64,000 nt of DNA, from positions 62,001-126,000 of the forward strand of contig JAPMOS010000004.1 in NCBI GenBank assembly GCA_027972325.1, in the 5' to 3' direction. Source of the stretch: Paratrimastix pyriformis (lineage: Eukaryota > Preaxostyla > Paratrimastigidae). Position 1 is the first letter of the stretch. Each line of letters starts with the position of its first letter. Position numbers and translations under genes: made by a program. This document shows positions 9,830-20,626 of the stretch, in pieces. The notes beneath the pieces were generated by a model. It searched no databases. It was not told where the DNA came from and saw only the letters and a program-made list of their open reading frames with translations.

Positions 9830-12136
9830 TCAACCGCCCGCGCGTGCCTTCTTGGTGCCCCCCGGGGCGGCCGGTCGGCTCTGCTTCCCGGGCCGACTGG
9901 GACCCGCGGGGGGCGCGTCGGCTCCGTGGTGTTTGTGCCTGCATCGGGCGGCGGGCGGGCGGGCGATGAGCACACGGTGTGCCGGGGGTCAAGCAAGGGA
10001 AAGGAAGGGAAAGGAGGCGGGGATGGGGTCTGGACCTGTGCTCGCCCACCGTGGCGGGGAATGTGGGCATGAGGTCGATGGGCTTGGGCAGGGGCGCGTC
10101 GCGGAAGTAGGGGTGGTTGAGGGCATCCCGGGCCGTCTGAGTGCGCGCGGCGGATGGGCGGGAGAGGAGAGGAGAGGGTAACGGTCATGCCGTGCATCGG
10201 GGCAGGTGCCCCTGGGGGAAGTAGGCCGGGGTGGGGCGGGTGGGGCGGACGATGCGCCTGCGGGGGTCGTAGAGGAGGCACCGGCTGAGGAAGTTCTGTC
10301 CCTGGGCCGAGATGCGCCCGTTGAAGCGCTCCTGGATCAGGTTGTACCTGCCCCCACGCCGCCACACGGGTGCGGGTGTCAACAACGGCAATGCCCCGTC
10401 AATGGGGGGGATATTGGTGGTGGTGGCGGCGGCGGCGGTGGGACAGACGGGTGGGTGGGGAGGGTCAGCTTGGCCACCTGGGGCAGGCTGTTGTAACCGG
10501 GCCAGATGCGCTCGTGGGCCGAGCCCAGCAGCTGCGCCGAGCCCCGCGCCGCCAGAGAGGTGCACCGTCAAGTGGGGCCGAGTGATGATGGGCCGGGCAT
10601 GAGGGCATGGGGTGCATGGGGGCATTGGGGCATTGGGGCATTGGGGAATTGGGGCATTGGGGAATTGGGGGCGCATCGGTGGGCATGGGGGCACGCATGG
10701 GTGTGTGGTGGTGTGGGTCGGACCTGGGCGATCTTGTCGAGGACCCCGATCTCGTTGCGGGCCGGGAAGAGGGGCGCCCTCAGGATGAACTCGGCGAAGA
10801 TGCACCCAATGGCCCTGCGTGTGTTGCGCGTGTGTGTGCGTGTGTGGAGTAAAGAGGGAAAGAAGTAAGTGTGTGTCGTGTAAAGAATGAACGAAGTAAC
10901 GGGAAAATAAAACAAAAACCAGAGAGGTAGAAGAGACAGCACGAATGTCACTGCACCCGTGGGCGAAGGAATCCCCTGTGGAGGGCGTTTGATAGGCTCG
11001 TTAGGGAGAGGACGGACCTGCCGTCGTGGCGTAATGCGGAGGGACCCCCACCAGGTGGTAGCAGTGAGTAGCGGCGCAAGGGGATTTGCACAACCACCCA
11101 CCACCACCAGATATAGCAGGGAGAGCACGCACACCCAACGAACGACCGGTCCATATGTCCAGTCCCTTCGGAGCGAATCGCGCACCCAACCACCCCTTCA
11201 CCACATCGGCCCGTCATGTGCATAAGTGAACATCGGCGCGCAACACCGAACCCGAAAAGCTTCGGGTGGGAACCCGGAGGCTCCCGTCCGCCGAAGCGGA
11301 TAGCAGCCGAAGTAGGCCGCCAAGACCCGATGAGCATCGGGAGAGAGCCATGTGCACTCTCTGATCAAAGGACGCAGCCGGAGCTGCCTTGGTGTGCGAT
11401 CCCCGAAATTCGGGGAGAGAGTCCGGAGACCCTCTATGTCCGACAGAACGGACTCAGCCGCGGACCGCTCAACTGGCTGGGGACCTCTGTGGAAGTCCCC
11501 CTCCGAGGAGCAGGAATGGCTGACGAATGTGTGTCGTGTAAAGAAGGAACGAAGTAACGGGAAAATAAAACAAAAACCAGAGAGGTAGAAGAGACAGCAC
11601 GAATGTCACTGCACCCGTGGGCGAAGGAATCCCCTGTGGAGGGCGTTTGATAGGCTCGTTAGGGAGAGGACGGACCTGCCGTCGTGGCGTAATGCGGAGG
11701 GACCCCCACCAGGTGGTAGCAGCGAGTAGCGGCGCAAGGGGATTTGCACAACCACCCACCACCACCAGATATAGCAGGGAGAGCACGCACACCCAACGAA
11801 CGACCGGTCCATATGTCCAGTCCCTTCGGAGCGAATCGCGCACCCAACCACCCCTTGTGTGTGTGTGTGTGTGTGTGGGATGGAGGGGAGGAGCAGACCA
11901 CATGTCGACGGCCGTCGTGTACTCGCTCGCCCCCAGGGGAGGAGCTCGGGGGCCCGGTACCAGAGGGTGACCACCTTGGGAGAGTATGGCTTGATGGGGT
12001 CATCGAAGAACCGGGCCAGCCCGAAGTCGGCCAGCTTCAGATAGCCGTGGTTGTTGTACAGCAGATTGGAGACCTGCGCGCCGACCAGAGCGTGTTGTAT
12101 GTGTGCGTGCGTGTGTCTGTGTCTGTGTCTGTGTGG

Positions 12137-12168
<32 letters not shown>

Positions 12169-12987
12169 AAGGGGAGGCGCGTACGGTCTTGGGTGGCCAA
12201 CACGCCGCACAGGCAGCACAGGCACACCCTCCCGTCCTCTCCCCCATTCCATCCTCCCTCCCTCCCGCTCTCCTCCCCCCCGCCTTCCGGCCGGCCGGAC
12301 CTTGAGGTCCCTGTGGATGATCCAGTTGTCGTGCAGATACGAGATGGCCGAGAGTAGCTGCACCATGAGGCATTTGATGTCGGCCTCCGTGAAGGGCGCC
12401 CCGCGCATCTCGAACAGGCCCGCCAGGTCCTGCGGCGGGGGTCGGCATGGGTGAGGCGGGCTGGATGTGAGCCGGCCGGCCCTGCGCGCACCTCCCTTAC
12501 CCCCTCTTATTCGACAGACATGTTCGCAGTATTCGTAGACCAGGTAGACACTAGAGACCAAACGGGAAGAAGATGCGGGCCGGGTGGGGGTGGTGGAGGC
12601 AGACCTGTCCACGTTGTGACCCACGACAACCTCCTTGAGCTGCACAATGTGTGGGTGTCGGATGGATTTAAGCAACTTGATTTCGCGAAGAGAGGTGACA
12701 GGGACACCGTCTTTCTCCCGGTCGAGGCGAATCTTCTTGAGAGCAACGATGGAGCCATTCTGAGTATCGACGGCCCGGTCTATGGCAGCGCTCGTTGTGG
12801 GGGAAATGCATTGCTACAGACATACGATTCCGTAAGTGCCTTCTCCAATCTGGCCGAGCTTTGTGAAGGTGTCTACACTCCGACACCGACCCACCTTGTC
12901 CTCCTGTGTTGAAAATGCCATTTCGGTGTCTAATAGTTCGGGAACAGGAGCCTCATCGACGGGTTTGATGGTTTCATCCTCTTCCAT
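9830..12987 (-). CDS. CDK10: Cyclin-dependent kinase 10 (CDK10-type Ser/Thr kinase)
   Basis: Exons in transcript order: 12987-12822, 12779-12605, 12550-12520, 12429-12301, 12073-11899, 10814-10724, 10531-10449, 10347-10251, 10136-10036, 9938-9830; about 385 residues. All kinase landmarks are present: GEGTYGIVY loop, VALKK lysine, PVTSLRE helix (in place of PSTAIRE), HRDLKVSN, DFGLAR and the activation segment [16 protein letters not shown]. The segment LKEVVVGHN and the end motif LMPTFP followed by a basic tail match CDK10 better than CDK11. CDK10 pairs with cyclin M in animals; that partner is inferred, not visible here. One base appears to be missing in a C run just after the APE motif (about 11935), where the frame shifts and then resumes as the family sequence EYTTAVDMW. 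The fifth intron (10815-11898) carries a pair of 329-bp direct repeats. The gene is divergent from the LRR gene. Confidence 0.93.
10606..10680. repeat. GGGGCATT tandem repeat in a CDK10 intron
   Basis: About eight imperfect 7-8 bp units (GGCATTGG / GGAATTGG) lie in the intron between the sixth and seventh CDK10 exons. Confidence 0.8.
10870..11198. repeat. 329-bp direct repeat, copy 1
   Basis: It is nearly identical to 11528-11856; I find two mismatches by eye. It begins TGTGTGTCGTG and lies wholly in CDK10's fifth intron. I see no coding capacity conserved beyond chance. Confidence 0.95.
11199..11527. other. 329-bp spacer between the direct repeats, rich in short inverted repeats
   Basis: The spacer is the same length as each flanking repeat but unrelated to it in sequence. 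It holds several perfect short hairpin candidates, for example CCCGAAATTCGGG-like, CCCGATGAGCATCGGG and GAGTCCG/CGGACTC pairs, which suggests a folded RNA or a compact element core. I recognise no RNA family or ribozyme core. Confidence 0.5.
11528..11856. repeat. 329-bp direct repeat, copy 2
   Basis: This is the second copy of 10870-11198, in the same orientation and offset by exactly 658 bp. The copy stops where a (GT)n run begins. Confidence 0.95.
12105..12168. repeat. GT repeat followed by a 29-nt G run (C run in the CDK10 sense)
   Basis: A (TGTCTG/TGTG)n tract leads into an uninterrupted G run at 12140-12168. In the direction of CDK10 transcription this is a C run inside the intron between exons 4 and 5. 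Confidence 0.9.
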
Positions 12988-13107
12988 CTGAAAACCGTCA
13001 GAAAAGAAGACAGCAACTGCATCACTAAACCTTCCCTGTTCGCCTGCGTTCTGCGTAAAGAACCTGAGGACAGACCGGCTCGCTTTTCCCAGTTGGCCAA
13101 ACTTTTG
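12988..13107. promoter_or_regulatory. Shared upstream region of CDK10 and the LRR gene
   Basis: Only 120 bp separate two divergent start codons, so both promoters and 5' leaders must fit here. It is locally poorer in GC than the gene bodies. I see no TATA box or other named element. Confidence 0.55.
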
Positions 13108-14143
13108 ATGGAGTCTCTCTATTTATGTAATCATTCTCTCGTACAAATCCCACCAATTCCTCAATCCACAATTGTCCTATGGATAGCGGATAACAACATC
13201 AAACGGATTTCGAATCTGAGCAGCAATTTCCGTCTCAAAGAGCTGCATATCGACCATAACCAGATCGAAGACATCTCCGAACTCTTGCAACAGCGAAATT
13301 TGGAAGTCTGTTGTTGAGTCGTTCACCCCCACTGACAGCTTTGCAGGTTTTAACCCTTGCGCACAATTCTCTTCGTGAGCTTCAACCTGTTGTGGACGTG
13401 TTGAAGAATCTTCATTTTTTGAAAACTCTCGACCTCACCGGCAACCGGCTGACGGATGATCGTTCCTATCGACTCACGCTCATCGAGAACTGCCCGCATC
13501 TACTGCTCTTGGATAATCATATAGTGACCGAGCAGGAACGCCTGCAAGCGCGTAGTCGCTTCGGGAGTCGTTCCGTCACCACAGCTGCGACGACCAAGGG
13601 AGTATCCCTCAGGTCGCGTTCAACTGCCGACATCATCTTGCAACAATCTCAGCTGACCAAGGTCTTGCCGCAGTGTTTCCCATTCGTCTCGACTTTGGCT
13701 CGCTCAGGACCTCTCACGCTACTGTAACGCACATCGTCGGCGGGTGGCCCAGGAAGAGGAGGAAAAGGAGCGGCAACAGGTCCGTCCCCGGACATGTCCT
13801 CTTGCTTGCCCACCACCACCCCGCTCCCCCTCCCCAGTTGGAGTCCGAGCGGGCCACCATCCGAGCGCGCACAATGGCCGTCCTCAAGGCCCCCCTCCCT
13901 AAGGCCCTCCTGCGAAGGGTCGATGATGCCCCCCGACCCGACCCGGATCTCCCGGCCCCGGCCCCCCCGGTCCCGCCTGCCCCGGGGAGGCGCGATTTCT
14001 TTGTGTTCCCTTCGTCACAGCGCGGGCCCACCGGCACGCCAACCGCCCCCCGGGCGGCCTCGCGGGCCATGACCCGGACACGGGCTCGCAGCGTTGAGTG
14101 CCAGTCGAGGTCTCCAGTCCCCCAAAAGGCAATCTTCATATAA
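13108..14143 (+). CDS. Small leucine-rich-repeat protein with LRR cap
   Basis: Exons 13108-13305, 13347-13661, 13708-13779 and 13838-14143 encode 296 residues. The N-terminal half has about five LRRs (LWIADNNIKRISNL, LKELHIDHNQIEDI, LTLAHNSLREL, LKTLDLTGNRLTD) closed by an LRR-cap segment, ENCPHLLLLDNHIV followed by TEQER. The middle exon adds a short Glu/Lys/Gln-rich helix, and the tail is Pro/Arg-rich and probably disordered. The architecture resembles axonemal and centrosomal LRR proteins, but no subfamily can be named. The three introns are 36-58 nt. The stop codon is 9 bp from the stop of convergent RBM42. The first in-frame ATG at 13108 is taken as start. Confidence 0.85.
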
Positions 14144-14152
14144 CACAGGAAG

Positions 14153-14832
14153 TTAGATGATGTGCTTATTCTTGTTCTTTTTGTTGTAAAAGCTCCGCTC
14201 CTGCCACTTCGATTTCTTCAGCTTAATGGGGCGGCTCCCAACATACTGGCCGTGCATCTCCTTGTAGGCCTTCAGGTAGTCGTCCGGGTCACTGAAGCTC
14301 ACAAACCCATAACCCTTGGTCTTGTGAGTGCGGTTGTCCTTGACGACTTTTGCCTTGTTGAACGATGCGTACTTCGAGAAGGCCCTTGTCAGCATATCGT
14401 CGGTGACTTCCGTCCCCAGATCACCGCAGAACATGCGATAATCATCTGCGAATGATGAGTCAAGAAACCCCGAAGAGACTGTACAAACAGACTTTCTGGC
14501 CACTCGAGAAGAGTGCGGTCTTCCCATGTTTCGTCTGCTGCTTTGCGAATGATAGTTCGTTTCATCTTTCGAAACTGTTGGTGCTCGGCCGCAGATTCTG
14601 GAGGAGGTGGAGGAGGAGTCCGAGCTCCTGAAGGAACGGTTGACGTCACACCACCCGCCATCAGAGCAGCCATCGGCGGAGGGCCAGGCGGTGGTGGGGG
14701 AGGAGGGAAAAACTGTTGTTGCCCGCCCTCCATCTCGGTATCCCATTGTTCATAGTCCGAGACCGGGTTTGGTCGTCTGTACGGTCTTTGGTGAGCTTCG
14801 GGAACCACCTGTTCGCGGCGCTCGCGGTCCAT
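14153..14832 (-). CDS. RBM42: RNA-binding protein RBM42
   Basis: Exons 14832-14493 and 14445-14153 give 210 residues. A Pro-rich N-terminal region leads into the family-specific bridge KMKRTIIRKAADETWEDRTL and then one RRM with RNP2 FCGDLG and RNP1 KGYGFVSF. The C-terminus YVGSRPIKLKKSKW is diagnostic of RBM42. RBM42 associates with the U4/U6.U5 tri-snRNP and hnRNP K in animals. The single intron is 47 nt with a GTCTGT donor, and the join restores NDYRMFCGDLG. The protein is shorter than the human one because the N-terminal region is reduced. Confidence 0.94.
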
Positions 14833-15061
14833 CAGTCGATAGTTCCCGAGGGGAAGGAACACTGTTACACTTTCTTTCTTTCTCGTGTTAGTGCAGCCTC
14901 GTGGGAGGCTAACTGAAAATTACAAAAGGAGAATCTCAAAAGGTTTTTATCCCACCCCCCACCCACCCAATCCAACCATCCACCACCGATGGCTCTCTCA
15001 TGAGGCGACAACGAGGTTGTGTGGAATACAAGAACAGGATTTTTCGGTCAAGCCAATCTAA

Positions 15062-18000
15062 CTAGCGAGCCGACGTTCTCCCCGAACGCGCCGAGTTGCG
15101 GGAATGAGCCGAATGAGCGGAGGTGGGCCTTGTGGCGTTGCTTTCCCCTGCGGCTACAAGGGCCGAGAGAGATTGCAGGGCCGGCCCGGAAACGGCCAGC
15201 CCCGGACCGCGGTAGAGGGGCGAGCCGCCAGGGGACGCCGCACCGGCCGGGGCCACAGCCGCGCAGACGGTCTCCGGGGCGATCAGTGCCTGGGTGGGGT
15301 ACGCGGCTTGGTTGCGCACCCACAGGTTGACCAGCCGTGTCGAGGAGGGCGTGGGCGGGGTACTCGGCGGGGTGCTGGGAGAGGTGCCGCCCGAGAGGCC
15401 GCGGAGGGACCGCGAGCGGGTGAGGGACTGCAGGGGCAGGGGCGCCAGGGTCGGGGTGCCCCCCCGGCCCTCACCGCCCCCGAGCGGCGCGGGGCTCATC
15501 TGGGGCGAGCAGGCCGGCGAGATGGGCAGGCGCCCGCTCCGTGGAGTTGCGAGCTGGTCGTCAGCGGGCTGCTCGGAGCGGCTCAGTCGCGACCTGAAGG
15601 GCAGCGGGCCATGAGCACACCCGAGCCGGGGAGGAGGCGGCGGCGACAGACTCGGGGGCGCGGCCGGCCGGAAGGGGGGCCGGGGAGGGCACCTGGGGCG
15701 AGGGGGCCTCGGTCATCGAAACCAGGAGCGCCTCCGGGTGGGGCGTCACCAGAGCCGCGGCCGGGACCGCGCCCTCGGGGGGCACCTCGATGCCCAGGCC
15801 CAGGCCCCAGCCGCGGGCCGCCGGGTGGGCGCCCTGACCGGCCAAGGAGGCAGGCGCCGGCTCATCAGGGGCGAGGTCGTCGGCGGGCTCACGAGTACTG
15901 CCCGGTGCGGGTGCGGGTGCGGGTGCGGGTGCGGGTGCCTGGGCAGCATCCGGAAGTGCGGCTGCCGCGGGGGGTTGAACGGACGGCTCCGAGGAACACG
16001 GAGGAGAATTTGCTGGGTCTGCGACCGCAGCAAAGGGGGTGGTGGGGGCCTCAGCTGTGGCCGCAGGGGCTGCGTCGGGGGCCGAAGGGGCACCACTGGC
16101 AACCTGGGGGGCCGGAGGACGGAGGCCCGCCTCGGGAGCCCCCGGCGGGGCAGCGGGACCGGCCTCAGGGACTGGGGCAGCGGGACCGGCCTCAGGGACT
16201 GGGGCAGCGGGAGCCGGCTCGGCCTCGACAGGAGCCGAGGGGGCCCCAGGCACCGCAGGTCCCTCGGCTGGAGCGGGCCCGGCCTCGGGGTGGGCGGGGG
16301 GCGGGGCGACTTCGGGCGGGACGGGGGCCGTCTCCGTCTCGACGGGGGCAGGAGCGGACGCCTCGCCGATGGGCGCGGGCGGGGCCTCGGCTGGTGGGGA
16401 GGGGGCCGCCTCCTGAGGGACGTGGCTCGGGCTCGTGGCCGGCAGGATCGGCGCGGGGGAAGCCTCGGCGTGGGCCTCTGGCGGCGCCTCCAGAGCCTCG
16501 GCCGTCCCGGAAAGGGGAGTGGGGGGAGCAGGCTCGGAAGCAAGGGCCTCGGGCCCGGCAGCGCCGGGGGCCGATACGCCAGGGGTTGCTTCACCAACAG
16601 GGGCCCCCGGACCTGGCTCAGCAGCAGCAGCCTCACCAGCGGGAGCCCCAGGAGCAGCGAGAGGCGGAGCCGCCATATCAACGGGGGCCTCAGGAGCAGT
16701 GGAAGCCGCCTCGGCGATGGGGGCCGCCTCCGGAGCAGCAGGGGCCGCCTCAGGAGTCGCCTCAGGAGCAGCGGGGGCTGCCTCGGCGATGGGGGCCGCC
16801 TCAAGAGCAGCGGGGGTCGCCTCATCAGGAGCGGCGGGGGCCGCCTCATCAGGAGCGGCGGGGGTCGCCTCATCAGGAGCGGCGGGGGCCGCCTCATCAG
16901 GAGCGGCGGGGGCCGCCTCCGTTTCGGCAACAGCAGTCGTCTCCGTGGCGGTGGGGGCCTCTTCGGCAGCGTCTGTGGCCGGGGCCTCTGCCTCGGCAGC
17001 ACGGGCTCCTTCAGTCTCAGGGGCCACGAGGATCGCCTCCGCAGTTGGCGCCGGGGTCGCTTCAACAGCGGGGGCCGCTTCCGGGGGGACAGCGGGGGCC
17101 GCTTCCGGGGGGACAGCGGGGGCCGCTTCCGGGGGGACAGCGGGGGCCGCTTCCGGGGGGACAGCGGGGGCCGCTTCCGGGGGGACAGCGGGGGCCGCTT
17201 CCGGGGGGACAGCGGGGGCCGCCTCGTCCAGAGGGGCTTCAGCCCGGACGGGAGCCGGTCCAACAGCCGGGGCCGCCTCAGCAGCGTCAGGGGCCTCGGC
17301 CGGACTGGGCGCGGGTGAAGAGGCAGGGAGGACAGGGAGAGCGGCCGCAGGGGCCTCCGGTGCCACCTCCCTCTCCGGCTCGGCGGCCACGTCTGCGGGG
17401 GCAACTCCCATGGCTCCCATGGCGATCAGGCCAGCAGAGGGCGCCTCTCCGAATCCCACCGCCACTTCGCCAGCGGGGGCCGCCTCGGCAGCGGGGGCCG
17501 TTTCGGCCGGTGCGCTGGCTCCCGGTGCCGCACCGGCAGCGGCTGCAGCGGGGGCCGCCTCGGCAACGGGGGTCGCCTCGACAGCGGGGGCCGCCTCTGT
17601 TCCAGCGACAGCAGCCACATCAGCGGGGGCCGCCTCGACAGCGGGGGCCGTTTCAACAGCGGGGGCCGCCTCGGTGGTGGCCTCGGCAGCGGCCCACGCA
17701 TCGAAAGCCTCCTCAGCGGCAGGGGCTGACTCCACCCCAATCATAGCAGCAGCAGCGGGGGCCGCCTCCGTGGGGGTCTCCGCCTCAACAACGGGGGCCG
17801 CTTCGACAGCGGGAACGGGGGCCGCTTCCGTGGTCTCCGCTGCCACAGCATCGGGTGCCGGTGCCGCATCAGCAGCAGGGGCCGCCTCAACAGCCGGGGC
17901 CGCCTCAACAGCCGGGGCCGCCTCAACAGCCGGGGCCGCCTCAACAGCAGGGGCCGCCTCAACAGCAGGGGCAGCCTCAGCAGCAGGGGCCGCCTCAGCA

Positions 18001-18729
18001 GCAGGGGCCGCCTCAACAGCCGGGGCCGCCTCAACAGCCGGGGCCGCCTCAACAGCCGGGGCCGCCTCAAAGGCCGCATCAGCAGCAGGGGCCGCCTCAA
18101 CAGCAGGGGCAGCCTCAACAGCCGGGGCCGCCTCAAAGGCCGCATCAGCAGCAGGGGCCGCCTCAACAGCAGGGGCAGCCTCAACAGCAGGGGCGGCCAC
18201 CGGTTCTGCGGGGACTCCCTCGGATGCGGGGTTCGGGGTCCCATGCGCATACGGGGCCGCCTCCGCGGGGGGACTGGCCGGGGGCGCAGCCTGGGGCGCA
18301 GGGCCCATCCGGGGTGGGGCAGCCTCCATTGCGGGCGCTCCCTCCGCCTCGGCGAGGGGAAGCCCGGTGCCGGTGTCGGCGTCGGTATCGGCAGCAGCAG
18401 AAAGGGGCTCCGTATCGCCCGGGGCGGGTCCCTCCGCCTCGGTGCCGAGAGGCCCGGCGGTGGCAAGGTCCGCAGTCTCAGCACAGCCAGAGGACCCCTC
18501 GGCCGAGGCTGGCTCCTCCTCCGGTCCCGCGGCCTCAGCATGGGCACCGCCTGCTTCGGATGGGCCGCTTTCGGCCTTCGCAGCAGCGGCGGGTGGCGGG
18601 GCAAGGGTGGCGGTCTCGGGGACAGGGGTCTCCAGGAGTGCAGGGGGGGGCCCAGGTTCGGAGGCAGGAGCGGTCTCCAGGGCGGACACGTGCTCGGCTG
18701 CAGGAGCGGCAGGCTCTCCCTCCTCGAGT

Positions 18730-18764
<35 letters not shown>

Positions 18765-20556
18765 GGGCGCGAGACAGGACGGCATGCCAACTGCCTCCGA
18801 TGAGACTTCCGGGAAGGGAGCGCCCACTTCGGGTGCCAGGCGTGCGGGGGCGGCCTCTCCCAAGGCGGGGGCGGCCTCTCCCAATGCGGGGGTGGCCTCT
18901 CCCAATGCGGGGGCGGCCTCTTCCGGTGCGGGGACGACCGCAGGGACCTCAGGAGTGGGCGTCTCCGCAACCTGCTCGCCCGCCCCTGCCCCTGCCCCTG
19001 TCCCTGTCCCTGCCCCGGGTGTGGACTCGCCGCTGCTGCTGGGCGGTGACCGGGCGGCGAACCGGGGCGAGAGGGGCGGCGCGGCGGCGGAGGGGGCCGT
19101 GAAGAGCAGCAGCTCGCCCTCGGCCACCAGGGAGAGGGCCGCCCCGGTGGGGCTGTGGCCGGACTGGGTCGAGGGCGTGCTGCCGGGGCCCTCGACGAAG
19201 GGCGGGCTCAGGGGCGGGCTGTCGAGCCCCAGGAAGGACTCCGCCAGGGGCGTCTGCGGGTGGGTGCCGTGGGGGCTCAGGCCGGGCGTGAGGATCCGCC
19301 GCAGGCCGTCGGGCGGGGGCGAGCCGGTCGGGGTCAGGGCCAGCGAGACCCCCGAGACGGAGCTCATCAGGATCCGCATCGAGCCGCTCTCGGCCAGCAT
19401 CCGGTCGGGGCTGCCCGGCACGGCCAGCAGCGGGCTGCGCGGGGTGACCCCGAGCACGAGCGCCAGGGCGGCGGCTGCTGCTGGGCTGGCGGCGGCCGGG
19501 TCGGCGGGCGCGGGTGCAGTTGGGGCGGCACCCATCTGGGGGGGTTCGGTGGGGAGCAAACCCGCCGCCCCGGGGGGGCCCGCCACGCCTGGCGGCTGGT
19601 CGGGGGGACACTCGGGGATGGGCGACAGTGCGGGGCCTTCGGCCTTGGCCTCGACCGGGGCTGCGGGGGCGGCGGGAGCTTCGTCAGGGACCCCCGAGCA
19701 GGGAGGGGGGCTCCCAGCGGGCTGGTCGGCCAGGGCCTCCGGGGCGGCGGCCTCCGGGGCGGCGGCCTCCGGGGCGGCGTCAGGCTCGGCCTCGGGCCCC
19801 GTCGCTGCTGGATTCTCGGCCCCGGGGGCGGCCAGACCAGGGCCGCCGGCCTCCTCTCCGGCCGGGGCTGCGGGAGGCGCGAAGGAGCGCCAGACCCCCT
19901 GGGCGGCGGCGGGGGGCGCGTGGAGGGGCGGCGGCTCGTCGCGCTGCTGCTGCTGCAGCCGGATGGGCGACCAGGGCCGCTCCAGGAAGACCTCCTCCTC
20001 GCGGGGGGAGGCCGGCGACAGGGAACTCAGGTTGGAGACGCCCCCCACCAGGCCCGCCTCCGCGCCCATGCCCATGCCCGCCAGGGCGGCCGCCACCTCG
20101 CGGGTGAGCCCCAGGGGCGGCGGGGCGGGCATCTCGGTGGACAGGGAGAGCCCCGGGGCGGGCGGGCTCCGGGCGGTGCGCGGGCCGGCCGACTCGTCCG
20201 TGAGGGGCGGCGACGGGGTGCCCGGCGGCGAGGCGGCCCCCGGGCCAGCGGGCGGCATGTCCAGCTCGGGGCCCGCACCCGCCTGCTGGGGCGAGTCGGG
20301 GCCGCAGGGGGCCGGGAGGGCCGAGGGGGGGCACAGCTCCAGGAGTCGCTCGATGGCCGGGATGAGGCCCGTCCCCAAAAGCGGCCCCGTCGGCTCACCC
20401 TCCCTGGCCGGCAGCCCCCAGGCCGACGGGTCCGTGGCCGCGGCCTCATCCGTGGCCGTATCCGGAGTCGGCGGCTGGGCGGCGGCGGGGCTCTTGGCCC
20501 CACAGGGCTGCGGCTGCGACTCCTCTCGGGGCGTCCCCGGGCCAGAGGCCACATCG

Positions 20557-20626
<70 letters not shown>

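Noticed and set aside
11400-11470. RNase P-like motif (AGTCCGG ... CGACAGAACGGACT) in the repeat spacer
   Set aside because: The two halves form a local hairpin about 30 nt apart, whereas RNase P's conserved regions I and V are separated by most of the molecule; treated as chance.
10870-11856. Reading the 329-bp repeat pair as a CRISPR array or as a confirmed LTR element
   Set aside because: There are only two long copies with one spacer in a eukaryotic intron, and no TG...CA ends, primer-binding site or polypurine tract were seen; left as an unclassified repeat pair.
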